From positions 1-54,757 of the forward strand of contig NZ_KB903673.1 of the NCBI RefSeq assembly GCF_000379785.1: DNA of 54,757 nucleotides, given 5' to 3'. Position 1 is the stretch's first letter. Each line of letters opens with the position of its first letter. Below the pieces are notes generated by a model, which saw nothing but the letters and a program-made list of their open reading frames with translations, did not search any database and had not been told where the DNA came from. Position numbers and translations under genes: made by a program. Below are positions 27,791-36,160 of this stretch, in pieces. This DNA comes from Gallibacterium anatis DSM 16844 = F 149 (GTDB lineage: Bacteria > Pseudomonadota > Gammaproteobacteria > Enterobacterales > Pasteurellaceae).

Positions 27791-28502
27791 ATTTATGACA
27801 GATACCACTAATCAGACACAACCTTTGTTGGCGTGCCGGCAGCTTTCTAAGACTTATCAAGAGGGCGACAAGGCAACGACTGTGTTACAGAATATCTCTT
27901 TTCAGTTATATCGAGGCGATTTAACCGCCATTGTCGGCAGTTCCGGATCAGGGAAAAGTACGTTATTGCATCTGTTGGGCGGATTGGATAAACCCTCTTC
28001 GGGCGAGGTTTTTTTAAACGGTGCGCAACTATCGACACTTTCCGATCGTCAAGTGGCGCAGTTACGCAATCGCCATTTAGGATTTGTCTATCAATTTCAC
28101 CATTTAATGGCAGATTTCACCGCATTGGAAAATGCAGCAATGCCAATGTTGATTGCCGGAAAAGATCGCCAAGAAGCGTACCAACAGGCAGAAGCGATGT
28201 TAAAAGCGGTAGGCTTGACTCATCGTATTAATCATCGCCCTTCGGCATTGTCAGGTGGTGAACGACAACGCGTCGCTATTGCCAGAGCGTTGGTGAATAA
28301 TCCTGATTTAGTGTTGGCAGATGAACCGACCGGCAATCTTGACCAAAAAACAACAGAAAATATTTTTGAATTAATTCAACAACTTAATCAAGAGAAAAAT
28401 ATTGCCTTTTTATTGGTAACACACGATTTATCGTTAGCAGCGAAGTTACAGAAAAAATATCTGATGCGTGACGGCATACTCAGCATTGAGGAACATTTAT
28501 GA
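27783..28502 (+). CDS. lolD: Lipoprotein-releasing ABC transporter ATPase LolD
   Basis: It is the cytoplasmic ATPase that powers LolCDE. The 239-residue protein has Walker [10 protein letters not shown] (from residue 52), signature [15 protein letters not shown], Walker [13 protein letters not shown], and the switch histidine in [10 protein letters not shown]. The [20 protein letters not shown] segment is typical of LolD/MacB-type ATPases. The ATG at 27783 overlaps the lolC stop by 8 bases; an earlier start would extend into lolC. The stop overlaps lolE by 4 bases. Confidence 0.96.
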   Translation: MSKFMTDTTNQTQPLLACRQLSKTYQEGDKATTVLQNISFQLYRGDLTAIVGSSGSGKSTLLHLLGGLDKPSSGEVFLNGAQLSTLSDRQVAQLRNRHLGFVYQFHHLMADFTALENAAMPMLIAGKDRQEAYQQAEAMLKAVGLTHRINHRPSALSGGERQRVAIARALVNNPDLVLADEPTGNLDQKTTENIFELIQQLNQEKNIAFLLVTHDLSLAAKLQKKYLMRDGILSIEEHL

Positions 28503-29752
28503 TGAATACGCCGTTTTTTATCAGCTGGCGTTATCAGCGAGCGAAACAGAAAAATCGCTTAGTTTCATTGATTTCGTGGTTTTCAACCTTAGGCATTGCG
28601 TTAGGCGTTGCCGTTTTAATTATCGGTTTAAGCGCAATGAACGGCTTTCAACGAGAATTGGATCAACGCATTTTGGCGGTTGTGCCACATATTGATATCA
28701 GCGGTTATCAAAAAGAGCCAATTCAAAATTGGCAAAAATTAGTACAAACGTTGCGCACGAACAGCGAGGTTAAAGGCATTTCGCCTTATGTGACTTTCAC
28801 GACTTTGGCGGAAGCCGGCGGTAAATTAAAAGTGATTCAAGTGAAAGGCGTTGAACCTCAATTATTGCAACAAGTGAGTGCAGTCGGGCAATTTGTATTG
28901 GATGGGCATTGGCAAACTTTTTCCAAACAGAATCAAGGCATTATCTTAGGTTATGGCATTGCCAAAGATCTCAATGTTAATGTCGGCGATTGGGTATCTT
29001 TATTGGTGTCTAACCAAAATCAGCAGGAACTCAACAAAATGACACAACCGCAACACCATCGTTTGCAGGTTGCCGGTATTTTGCGTTTAGACGGGCAACT
29101 CGATCACAGTTATGCTTTTATTCCGTTGGCATTGGCGCAGCAATATCTTGATTATCAACCCACACAGGTAAGCGGTGTTGAGATTGCCGTTCATTCACCT
29201 TTTGCTGTCAATGAGTTTGATTTTTCCGCACTGGCGGATTATCCGCAAGCCTTAACCGCACACAGCTGGATTGAGCGTTTCGGTTATATGTATCGTGATA
29301 TTTCATTAATCAAAAGCGTGATGTACCTCGCAATGGTGCTGGTGATTGGCATTGCCTGTTTTAATATTATTTCCACCTTAATTATGGCGGTGAAAGATAA
29401 ACAGGGCGACATTGCCATTTTGCGCACATTAGGGGCGAACAGTAGCTTTATCCGCCGAATTTTCCTTTGGTATGGTCTATTTTCCGGAATGAAAGGCTGT
29501 TTATGGGGGATTATTTTAGGCATTGTGGTGGCACTGAACTTAACCGAGATTATCTACGCGATTGAAAAAATCTTCCATACTAAAATTTTATCGGACGGCG
29601 TCTATTTTATTGATTTTATGCCGAGTGAATTGCATTTCACCGATGTTGGTTTAGTTTTTGTAGCCACTTTGCTGTTAAGTTTGCTTGCTTCACTTTACCC
29701 GGCAATTCGTGCGGCAAAATTACAACCGGCAAAAGTTTTAAATAATCATTAA
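28499..29752 (+). CDS. lolE: Lipoprotein-releasing ABC transporter permease LolE
   Basis: It is the second permease of LolCDE, the one that contacts lipoprotein substrates in E. coli. The 417-residue protein opens with [20 protein letters not shown] and has the first helix [21 protein letters not shown] periplasmic domain follows (about residues 50-270), then three C-terminal helices ending in [17 protein letters not shown]. The last segment mirrors [17 protein letters not shown] in LolC, showing the paralogy. It starts with ATGATG overlapping the lolD stop. It closes the operon upstream of aroG. Confidence 0.94.
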   Translation: MMNTPFFISWRYQRAKQKNRLVSLISWFSTLGIALGVAVLIIGLSAMNGFQRELDQRILAVVPHIDISGYQKEPIQNWQKLVQTLRTNSEVKGISPYVTFTTLAEAGGKLKVIQVKGVEPQLLQQVSAVGQFVLDGHWQTFSKQNQGIILGYGIAKDLNVNVGDWVSLLVSNQNQQELNKMTQPQHHRLQVAGILRLDGQLDHSYAFIPLALAQQYLDYQPTQVSGVEIAVHSPFAVNEFDFSALADYPQALTAHSWIERFGYMYRDISLIKSVMYLAMVLVIGIACFNIISTLIMAVKDKQGDIAILRTLGANSSFIRRIFLWYGLFSGMKGCLWGIILGIVVALNLTEIIYAIEKIFHTKILSDGVYFIDFMPSELHFTDVGLVFVATLLLSLLASLYPAIRAAKLQPAKVLNNH

Positions 29753-29759
29753 AAAAGTG

Positions 29760-29807
29760 TTGAAAATAAAACTCCATATGCTAGTATTTGCACTAGTTTA
29801 GTAGTAC
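29760..29807 (+). promoter_or_regulatory. aroG promoter with TrpR-like operator
   Basis: A -35 TTGAAA (29760-29765) and a -10 TAGTAT (29782-29787) with a 16-base spacer predict a start near 29794. GCACTAGTTTAGTAGTAC at 29790-29807 matches the TrpR operator consensus GTACTAGTTAACTAGTAC at 15 of 18 positions and overlaps the start. Tryptophan-dependent repression of aroG is inferred. Confidence 0.65.
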
Positions 29808-29829
29808 ATAAAAACAAGAGAGTAATTAA

Positions 29830-30918
29830 ATGGCAGTGATTAAAAAAGATATTCGTATTGAAAACGATGATGTCCGTATTGCAAAAGTAGAACAACTCCT
29901 TCCACCGATTGCCTTGTTGGAAAAGTATCCGGCAAGTAAAACGGCAGCAAAAACCGTTAAACAGGCGCGTCAAGCAGTGCATAACATTTTACACAAAGAA
30001 GATGATCGTTTATTGGTTGTTATCGGGCCTTGTTCAATTCACGATCCTGAAGCGGCATTGGATTATGCGAAACGTTTAAAAGTGTTGCGTGAAGAACTCA
30101 AAGGTGAATTGGAAGTGATTATGCGCGTCTATTTTGAAAAACCGCGTACAACAGTGGGTTGGAAAGGGTTAATTAATGATCCGCATCTAGATCACACCTA
30201 TGCACTGAATGATGGCTTGCGAATGGCACGTAAATTATTATTAGACATCAACGATCTCGGTGTACCCTCTGCCGGCGAATTTCTCGATATGATCACACCA
30301 CAATATATTGCTGATTTTATGAGCTGGGGGGCAATCGGCGCAAGAACGACCGAATCTCAAGTGCATCGTGAATTGGCTTCCGGCTTATCCTGTGCGGTCG
30401 GTTTCAAAAACGGCACCAACGGCGGCGTAAAAATTGCGCTTGACGCTATCGGTGCCGCAGAAGCAGGGCACTATTTCTTGTCCGTTACCAAATTCGGTCA
30501 TTCAGCGATTGTTGCCACCAAAGGAAATAATGATTGCCATATTATTTTACGTGGCGGTGATAAAGGTCCGAATTACTCAAAAGAACACGTTTTAAAAGTG
30601 GCAAATGACATTGAAAAAAGTGGCAGAATTCCGCACGTAATGATCGATTTTAGCCACGCAAACAGTTCAAAACAGTTTAAAAAACAACTTGAAGTGTGTG
30701 ATGATGTTTGTCGTCAATTAAGCGAAGGTTCAACACATATTTTCGGTGTAATGGTTGAAAGTAATATTGTTGAAGGTCGCCAAGATATTATTGACGGCAA
30801 AAAATCACTGGTTTACGGGCAAAGCGTTACTGATGCTTGTATCGGTTGGGAAGATACCGAAAAAGTGTTGTATGATCTCGCAGCAGCAGTAAAAGCCAGA
30901 CGAGCAAAACTTGCTTAA
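29830..30918 (+). CDS. aroG: 3-deoxy-7-phosphoheptulonate synthase (DAHP synthase)
   Basis: It makes DAHP from phosphoenolpyruvate and erythrose 4-phosphate, the entry step of aromatic amino acid synthesis. The 362-residue class I enzyme has LLVVIGPCSIHDPEAALDYA (metal and PEP site), VYFEKPRTTVGWKGLINDP, GARTTESQVHRE and IMVESN-type FGVMVESNIVEGRQ. It is of the AroG/F/H type, ~12 residues longer than E. coli AroG. Feedback specificity cannot be read from the sequence with certainty. The operator upstream suggests tryptophan control. A strong terminator follows. Confidence 0.93.
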   Translation: MAVIKKDIRIENDDVRIAKVEQLLPPIALLEKYPASKTAAKTVKQARQAVHNILHKEDDRLLVVIGPCSIHDPEAALDYAKRLKVLREELKGELEVIMRVYFEKPRTTVGWKGLINDPHLDHTYALNDGLRMARKLLLDINDLGVPSAGEFLDMITPQYIADFMSWGAIGARTTESQVHRELASGLSCAVGFKNGTNGGVKIALDAIGAAEAGHYFLSVTKFGHSAIVATKGNNDCHIILRGGDKGPNYSKEHVLKVANDIEKSGRIPHVMIDFSHANSSKQFKKQLEVCDDVCRQLSEGSTHIFGVMVESNIVEGRQDIIDGKKSLVYGQSVTDACIGWEDTEKVLYDLAAAVKARRAKLA

Positions 30919-30933
30919 TTATTCTCAAAAGAT

Positions 30934-30960
30934 GGGGTGAAATATTCACCCCAAATTTTT
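30934..30960 (+). terminator. Terminator of aroG
   Basis: An 8-bp stem GGGGTGAA/TTCACCCC with a 3-base loop is followed by AAATTTTT. It lies between the convergent aroG and tsaB genes. Confidence 0.85.
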
Positions 30961-30972
30961 ATCCTATAAAAA

Positions 30973-31686
30973 TTATTCTCTTCCCGGAAGTTTTTTCCAA
31001 GTGACTTCATTGCGTAAATAGACCGGTTCGAGTGCGGTGGCAGAGATGGAGTTATTTTGGGCATAGGCTAGTTTTGCAAGAGATAACATATATTTAGCGG
31101 AAGGTAAAGTGATGTTGCTCTCTTTGGCAGAAACAGCGGAAAGCTCGGGATATGCCGCCCAACCGGTGCCGACTTTAAGTGCATTTTCATAGTTTGCAGT
31201 TAATTGTGAAAGCAAATTTTGTGGCGCAATCACTTGTTCTTCAATAACGGTTTGCCAATGATCATATTGTACGCCGTTTATCGTAACGGCTTGATATTGC
31301 AGTTGTGAAAAATAGACCTCATTCATTCTGGCATCAATAGCACTTAGCACACTTTGCGCTTGTTGTTGTTCATAAGCGGCTTGTGCCATAGCGGTTAATG
31401 TTGAGACAGGGTAGAGCGGTAAATCTGCGCCCAATGCCAACCCTTGTGCAACGGAAACGCCAACACGCACACCGGTAAAACTGCCGGGGCCACGCCCTAA
31501 CACAATGCCATCCACTTGAGTCAGTTTAATGTCGGATTGTTGCAGTAATTGATCGATCATCGGCAAAATACGCTGAGTATGTGTGCGTTGTGCGATTTCA
31601 TCGAAAAAAGTCACTTCATTGTTAAAAAGTAATGCAACGGAACAGGCTTCAGTTGAAGTGTCCAATGCGAGTAAAGTTGGTTTCAT
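30973..31686 (-). CDS. tsaB: tRNA threonylcarbamoyladenosine biosynthesis protein TsaB
   Basis: It is part of the TsaBDE complex that makes t6A37 in ANN-decoding tRNAs; TsaB scaffolds TsaD. The 237-residue protein has the ASKHA-fold N-terminus LALDTSTEACSVAL, the motif LGRGPGSFTGVRVGVSVAQG (residues 63-82) and the C-terminal EPVYLRNEVTWKK. It overlaps the upstream yoaA stop by four bases (ATGA), so the two are cotranscribed, as in H. influenzae (HI0387-HI0388). Confidence 0.94.
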   Translation of the reverse strand: MKPTLLALDTSTEACSVALLFNNEVTFFDEIAQRTHTQRILPMIDQLLQQSDIKLTQVDGIVLGRGPGSFTGVRVGVSVAQGLALGADLPLYPVSTLTAMAQAAYEQQQAQSVLSAIDARMNEVYFSQLQYQAVTINGVQYDHWQTVIEEQVIAPQNLLSQLTANYENALKVGTGWAAYPELSAVSAKESNITLPSAKYMLSLAKLAYAQNNSISATALEPVYLRNEVTWKKLPGRE

Positions 31687-33617
31687 TCTGTTTTATCCTT
31701 AATTTTTTGCAAAAAATTGATGACTTTAGTTAAATCCCGAGTGCGTTTTGCCGGTGGCAGGCTTTGTAAAAATTGCTGGCCATAAGGGCGCGTTACAATA
31801 CGCGAATCACAAATGATGATCGCACCACGGTCGTTAATATCACGAATTAAACGCCCAACGCCCTGTTTTAAGGTAATAATGGTCTCAGGAATTTGAATAT
31901 CATTGAAGGGATCACCGCCTTGCAGACGACAATCTTCAATGCGTGCTTTGAGCAGCGGCTCGTCCGGTGAAGCAAATGGCAATTTATCAATAATGACCAA
32001 AGAAAGCGCATCGCCACGCACATCAATGCCTTCCCAAAAACTTTGGGTTGCGACAAGAACGCTGTGCTTGTTTTGTGTGAATTGTTGCAATAATTTGCTT
32101 TTATTGGTTTCGCCTTGCAATAACACATTTAACTGACTGTGTTGGCGAAAGTAATCGGCAAAGCCTTTCATCATAAAAATTGAGGTGCAAAGCACAAAAC
32201 AGTTGCCTTGATTAGCTTCAATAATCGGCAACAGCATTTGGGCTAATTGTTGTAGCGTGTTGCCACGGTTGCTTGCCGGCAGAAAACGTGGAATGCAGAG
32301 CAGTGCCTGTTGTTCATAATTGAACGGGCTATGCAAAATTTTCTTCTGTGCGTTGATAATGCCTAACTCGGCAGCGAAATGGGAAAAATTATCACCGGAA
32401 TCCAGTGTGGCGGAAGTGAAAATCCACGCTGCTTGCTGTTTTTCCAGCTGTAGCTGAAATTTATCGGCAATGGTTAATGGCGTGATGTGCAGGCTAAACT
32501 GTTTGCCGAATGTTTCAAACCAGTAACAGTAGCCGACTTGTTGCACTTGCGCTAAACGGTCGCTGAGTTTGATTAAATCCTCAATGCGTTCGATAATGCG
32601 ATCCAAGGTTTCGTTACGTTTTTCCCCTTTTTTCGCCACTTCCAACAGAAATTTCAATTTATCCTGTAATTGTTGGAATGCTTTGGCAATTTCAGTGTTG
32701 GAAAAGAGTTGGCGTAAATCACCACGTTGATTATCCAAACCAAAGGTTAAGCGGAAATCCTGTGTGATTTTTTCCAATAGATCGCTTGCTTTGCCTAATT
32801 GCGTCATATCTTTCAGTTCAGAGCGGTAAACCAGATTAATATCACGGCAAAGCTCAAAAATTTGGCGTGAGCTAAGGGTTTCACCGAAATATTGGCAGGC
32901 GACAGTCGGCAGTTGGTGCGCTTCATCAAAAATAATCACATCGGCATTCGGAATAAGCTCTCCGAAACCGTTCTCTTTGATCGCCATATCGGCGAAAAAG
33001 AGATGATGATTGATCACCACTAAATCGGCTTCAATCGCTTTTTGTCGGGCTTTCAACACAAAACAATCTTTATAAAAAGGGCAATCTGCACCAAGGCAGC
33101 TTTCTGTGGTGCTGACCAGTTGCGGAATAATGGCACTGTCTTCCGGCAAGGCATTACATTCGCTTAAATCGCCGGATTTGGTAGCATTGCGCCATTTTTG
33201 CACCGCTTTTAAATCTTTTAATAGCGAACGATCACCTAAAATGCCGCGATGGTAAATTTTATCCATTCGATCTAAACAGAGATAATTGGCTCTTCCTTTA
33301 AGCAGTGCGATTTTACCGCTGAACTTCATCGCTTTAATAATAGTGGGTAAATCGCGTTGAAATAGTTGATCTTGTAGATTTTTAGAGCCGGTGGAAATAA
33401 TGGTTTTTTCTTTATTGAGCAGTGCCGGAATTAAATAGGCAAAAGTTTTGCCGGTACCGGTGCCGGCTTCAACAATGAGTTGTGATTGTTTTTCTATGGT
33501 ATTTAATACGGCTGTCGCCATTTCAAGTTGTTCGCGGCGAGGCTGAAACTTGGCGATAGATTTACTGAGTAAGCCATCGGTGGAGAAAATTTGTTGTAGT
33601 TGTTGGATTTTTGACAT
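31683..33617 (-). CDS. yoaA: DinG-family iron-sulfur helicase YoaA
   Basis: This is an XPD/DinG-type 5'-3' DNA helicase linked in E. coli to repair at stalled forks. The 644-residue protein has Walker A AGTGTGKT (51-58) and the Walker B box DEAH (231-234). Four cysteines between them (C114, C174, C179, C185) are spaced for a 4Fe-4S cluster. C-terminal motif VI is in LKQGVGRLIRDINDRG. The assignment to YoaA rather than DinG rests on length and on its link with tsaB. It is divergent from yeaD. Confidence 0.92.
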   Translation of the reverse strand: MSKIQQLQQIFSTDGLLSKSIAKFQPRREQLEMATAVLNTIEKQSQLIVEAGTGTGKTFAYLIPALLNKEKTIISTGSKNLQDQLFQRDLPTIIKAMKFSGKIALLKGRANYLCLDRMDKIYHRGILGDRSLLKDLKAVQKWRNATKSGDLSECNALPEDSAIIPQLVSTTESCLGADCPFYKDCFVLKARQKAIEADLVVINHHLFFADMAIKENGFGELIPNADVIIFDEAHQLPTVACQYFGETLSSRQIFELCRDINLVYRSELKDMTQLGKASDLLEKITQDFRLTFGLDNQRGDLRQLFSNTEIAKAFQQLQDKLKFLLEVAKKGEKRNETLDRIIERIEDLIKLSDRLAQVQQVGYCYWFETFGKQFSLHITPLTIADKFQLQLEKQQAAWIFTSATLDSGDNFSHFAAELGIINAQKKILHSPFNYEQQALLCIPRFLPASNRGNTLQQLAQMLLPIIEANQGNCFVLCTSIFMMKGFADYFRQHSQLNVLLQGETNKSKLLQQFTQNKHSVLVATQSFWEGIDVRGDALSLVIIDKLPFASPDEPLLKARIEDCRLQGGDPFNDIQIPETIITLKQGVGRLIRDINDRGAIIICDSRIVTRPYGQQFLQSLPPAKRTRDLTKVINFLQKIKDKTE

Positions 33618-33752
33618 TTTTACCAGTAATTTTTTAGAAAAGTTTTAACTATCTCAATAAATGAAAGGATTTTCAGATTATAACTTTTTTTCACGCACTA
33701 ATCGATCTATGCTAACGCCAATATTTTTCGATTAGTTTTTGAGGTATAAATA

Positions 33753-34580
33753 ATGACATTTTCGCTGTTAAACAAAATGCAGTTTATTGAACAGATCCAT
33801 CCGAATATTTCGCTACAACGCTACAATGAAATTTCAATGATTGTGGTGGAACACGAAAGCGGTCGGGCGATTGTTTCGTTACAGGGTGCGCAGTTATTAA
33901 GTTGGCAACCTAAATATGCGGCGCAGGATCTATTATGGTTGAGCGATGCCGAACCTTTTAAACAGGGGGTGGCAATTCGTGGCGGTATGCCGATCTGTTA
34001 TCCGTGGTTTGGAGCAAATGGCGAACCGGCACACGGTTTTGCGCGCTTGCGTCAATGGGTGCTAAGTGATTGGCAAGTGTCTGAACACGAAGTGAAGTTA
34101 ATTTTTGGCTTGTATTCTGAAAATAATATTGCGATTGCTCGGGTGAGAATGTCATTTTCCGAAGACTGCCGTGTTAAATTTACGCAATTAGATAACAGTG
34201 AAGCACAAGTGGCGTTGCATACCTATTTTAATATTGGTGATATTGAGCAAACGACGATTTTCGGCTTGCCAAAACATTGCTTTGATTCGGCAGCCAAAGA
34301 GGAGATTGATGTGGCATCACCATTGTCAATTCGTCAGCATACAGATTATATCTATTCCGGCGAAAACCGTATTAATCATATCGAAGATAAAGCGAATGCC
34401 CGTTTTATTGAGGTGGAACACCATAATGCGAGCAATGTGGTGGTGTGGAATCCGTGGCACAAAGCCACCAGTGCAATGAGTGAACAGGGATATCGCACAA
34501 TGCTTTGTGTGGAAACCGCACGAATCGATCAAAAGATTAAACAGGGCGATGCCATTGAAGTGCGGATTGCACAGCAATAA
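33753..34580 (+). CDS. yeaD: Glucose-6-phosphate 1-epimerase (YeaD)
   Basis: This is an aldose-1-epimerase-fold enzyme that interconverts the anomers of D-hexose 6-phosphates. The 275-residue protein has RGGMPICYPWFG (residues 76-87), the catalytic histidine region AHGFARLRQWVL and the catalytic glutamate in MLCVETARID. The start ATG follows GAGGTATAAATA. It is monocistronic, with a shared bidirectional terminator behind. Confidence 0.88.
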   Translation: MTFSLLNKMQFIEQIHPNISLQRYNEISMIVVEHESGRAIVSLQGAQLLSWQPKYAAQDLLWLSDAEPFKQGVAIRGGMPICYPWFGANGEPAHGFARLRQWVLSDWQVSEHEVKLIFGLYSENNIAIARVRMSFSEDCRVKFTQLDNSEAQVALHTYFNIGDIEQTTIFGLPKHCFDSAAKEEIDVASPLSIRQHTDYIYSGENRINHIEDKANARFIEVEHHNASNVVVWNPWHKATSAMSEQGYRTMLCVETARIDQKIKQGDAIEVRIAQQ

Positions 34581-34586
34581 TTCAGA

Positions 34587-34628
34587 AAAATCTGTCTAAC
34601 GGTGAATTAATGCGGTTAGACAGATTTT
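34587..34628. terminator. Bidirectional terminator between yeaD and yciU
   Basis: A perfect 14-bp inverted repeat, AAAATCTGTCTAAC/GTTAGACAGATTTT, with a 14-base loop lies between two convergent genes. T-rich tails are present in both directions. Confidence 0.85.
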
Positions 34629-34636
34629 CATCAAAA

Positions 34637-34957
34637 TTATTCTTTCCAAACAATATGATATTGCCGATCCTGCTCTTGATGTGAAATCAAGATTTTGGCA
34701 AAAACATCATCCATTTCATCATTATCATTAATTAATCCGACCCAAACTTCAGCAAACTCCTCCGGATCAATCAACACGCCGATTTCATTGTCCCAATCAT
34801 CACTGGTTTCAACCATTTCAACCGCACCACGTTGTTCAAATTGCAGGTTAAATAATAAAATATCAGCCGGATCAAGATTTTCCGGTGCCATTTCAAGAAA
34901 AATATCATAGGCGATATCAATTGCCGTATCCGGATCGAGTTTTTGCATTTCAGTCAT
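34637..34957 (-). CDS. yciU: Acidic double-stranded DNA mimic protein (HI1450/YciU family)
   Basis: This is a small, strongly acidic protein of the DUF440 family, whose HI1450 member was proposed on structural grounds to mimic double-stranded DNA and bind HU. The 106-residue protein has the near-invariant opening [19 protein letters not shown] and the core [19 protein letters not shown], followed by [15 protein letters not shown]. Asp and Glu dominate. The role of this copy in the cell is not known. It is transcribed alone, convergent with yeaD. Confidence 0.92.
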   Translation of the reverse strand: MTEMQKLDPDTAIDIAYDIFLEMAPENLDPADILLFNLQFEQRGAVEMVETSDDWDNEIGVLIDPEEFAEVWVGLINDNDEMDDVFAKILISHQEQDRQYHIVWKE

Positions 34958-34980
34958 AAAAATACCCTTTGTCAGTGAAA

Positions 34981-35481
34981 TTAAACGAATAGTTCATAAA
35001 TATGAACATCTAAAAATTGTTGGTGTTTATAGCCGACCTGATGCAGCGTACCGACTTTATTGAAACCAAACTTCTGATGCAAACTAATGCTTGCCTGATT
35101 CGTGCCGGTAATTAATGACACGATTAAATGGGTGGCGTTATCTTTTTTAGCCAGATCAATCACCGCGAGCATTAATTGTGAAGCAATACCTTGTCGGCGC
35201 GCGGATGGGGCAATATAGACGGAAAGTTCAACTGTTGAATTGTATGCGGCTTTCTCTGCATAGCGAGAAAGTGAAGCATAACCAAGCACTTCACCGTCTT
35301 GTTCAGCAACCAACAGTGGATGATTATTTTTGTTATGTTCATCAAACCAACTTTGTCTTTCAGCTAACGATTTAGGTTGCAAATCAAAAGTGGCAACGCC
35401 ATTGAGGATTTCGTGGTTATAAATCGCCAATAATGCCGGCAGATCTTGCTGTTGTGCCGGGCGAATAAGAGTAGTAGGCAT
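34981..35481 (-). CDS. GNAT N-acetyltransferase (phosphinothricin acetyltransferase-like)
   Basis: This is an acetyl-CoA-dependent acetyltransferase of the PAT/YncA (MnaT) type. The 166-residue protein has [20 protein letters not shown] at the N-terminus, the beta strand [20 protein letters not shown] with the acetyl-CoA pyrophosphate loop RRQGIA, and [20 protein letters not shown] near the end. Likely substrates are small amines or methionine derivatives; this is not decided by the sequence. It is cotranscribed with the padR-type gene upstream (15-base gap, strong AAGGAG site). Confidence 0.85.
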   Translation of the reverse strand: MPTTLIRPAQQQDLPALLAIYNHEILNGVATFDLQPKSLAERQSWFDEHNKNNHPLLVAEQDGEVLGYASLSRYAEKAAYNSTVELSVYIAPSARRQGIASQLMLAVIDLAKKDNATHLIVSLITGTNQASISLHQKFGFNKVGTLHQVGYKHQQFLDVHIYELFV

Positions 35482-35496
35482 CTTTTTCTCCTTTTG

Positions 35497-36045
35497 TTAT
35501 TTCTGCTGTAACAACTGTAACATCGGCAACAGATCCTGTTCCAACCATTGCAAATTGACATCCTCTTGGCGAATACTGCGTTTCAGCAACAGAATCATTA
35601 AGCTATCATACAGTGTTTTTTCATCAAGCAGTTCTAATTCCTGCATCAGTTTTTGCATATTTTCGATATTTTGTTGATGGTCGAGCTGCCGTTTTTTTAC
35701 CGCACTGAATGCCATTTGCGGATGGCATTTCAACGCTGCCAAGATCCGAGAGATAAACTCATCGCGCAAAATACCGTTTGTCAGAGTGCTTTCCAGCAAC
35801 CATTTTTTCAGTTGCTGTTCGCCCTGATCGGTTAATTGATACTCTTTGCGATCGGGTTTTCCCTGTTGGAAGTGCAACGAAAAAGAGATTAAGCCCTGTT
35901 TTTCTAATAAATTTAATTCTCGATAGACCTGTTGGTGTGTTGCTTGCCAGATTAAGCCATAAGTTTGCGAAAATTTTTTACTGATGTCATAACCGGTGGC
36001 AGCTTGATGCGCCAGAATTGAAAGTATTGTGTGAGATAACGCCAT
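35497..36045 (-). CDS. PadR-family transcriptional regulator
   Basis: The 182-residue protein has an N-terminal winged helix (LSHTILSILAHQAATGYDIS, then TYGLIWQATHQQVYRELNLL). A C-terminal helical dimerisation region follows (residues ~100-182), typical of PadR/Vir-type repressors. The ligand is unknown. It forms an operon with the GNAT gene and may regulate it. It is separated from ppc by a strong hairpin. Confidence 0.87.
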   Translation of the reverse strand: MALSHTILSILAHQAATGYDISKKFSQTYGLIWQATHQQVYRELNLLEKQGLISFSLHFQQGKPDRKEYQLTDQGEQQLKKWLLESTLTNGILRDEFISRILAALKCHPQMAFSAVKKRQLDHQQNIENMQKLMQELELLDEKTLYDSLMILLLKRSIRQEDVNLQWLEQDLLPMLQLLQQK

Positions 36046-36111
36046 AACTGTTTAGGATAAATAAGAATGGGCAATATTCTACTGAATTTAGGCGAATTTA
36101 TACAGTCAGAA

Positions 36112-36138
36112 AAAACGGCAGCCATTTGCTGCCGTTTT
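36112..36138. terminator. Terminator between ppc and padR
   Basis: An 11-bp stem AAAACGGCAGC/GCTGCCGTTTT with a 5-base loop lies just downstream of ppc (minus strand). Flanking A and T tracts on both sides suggest use in either direction. Confidence 0.8.
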
Positions 36139-36160
36139 GTTGCTCCTGTTTTGCTAAAAA

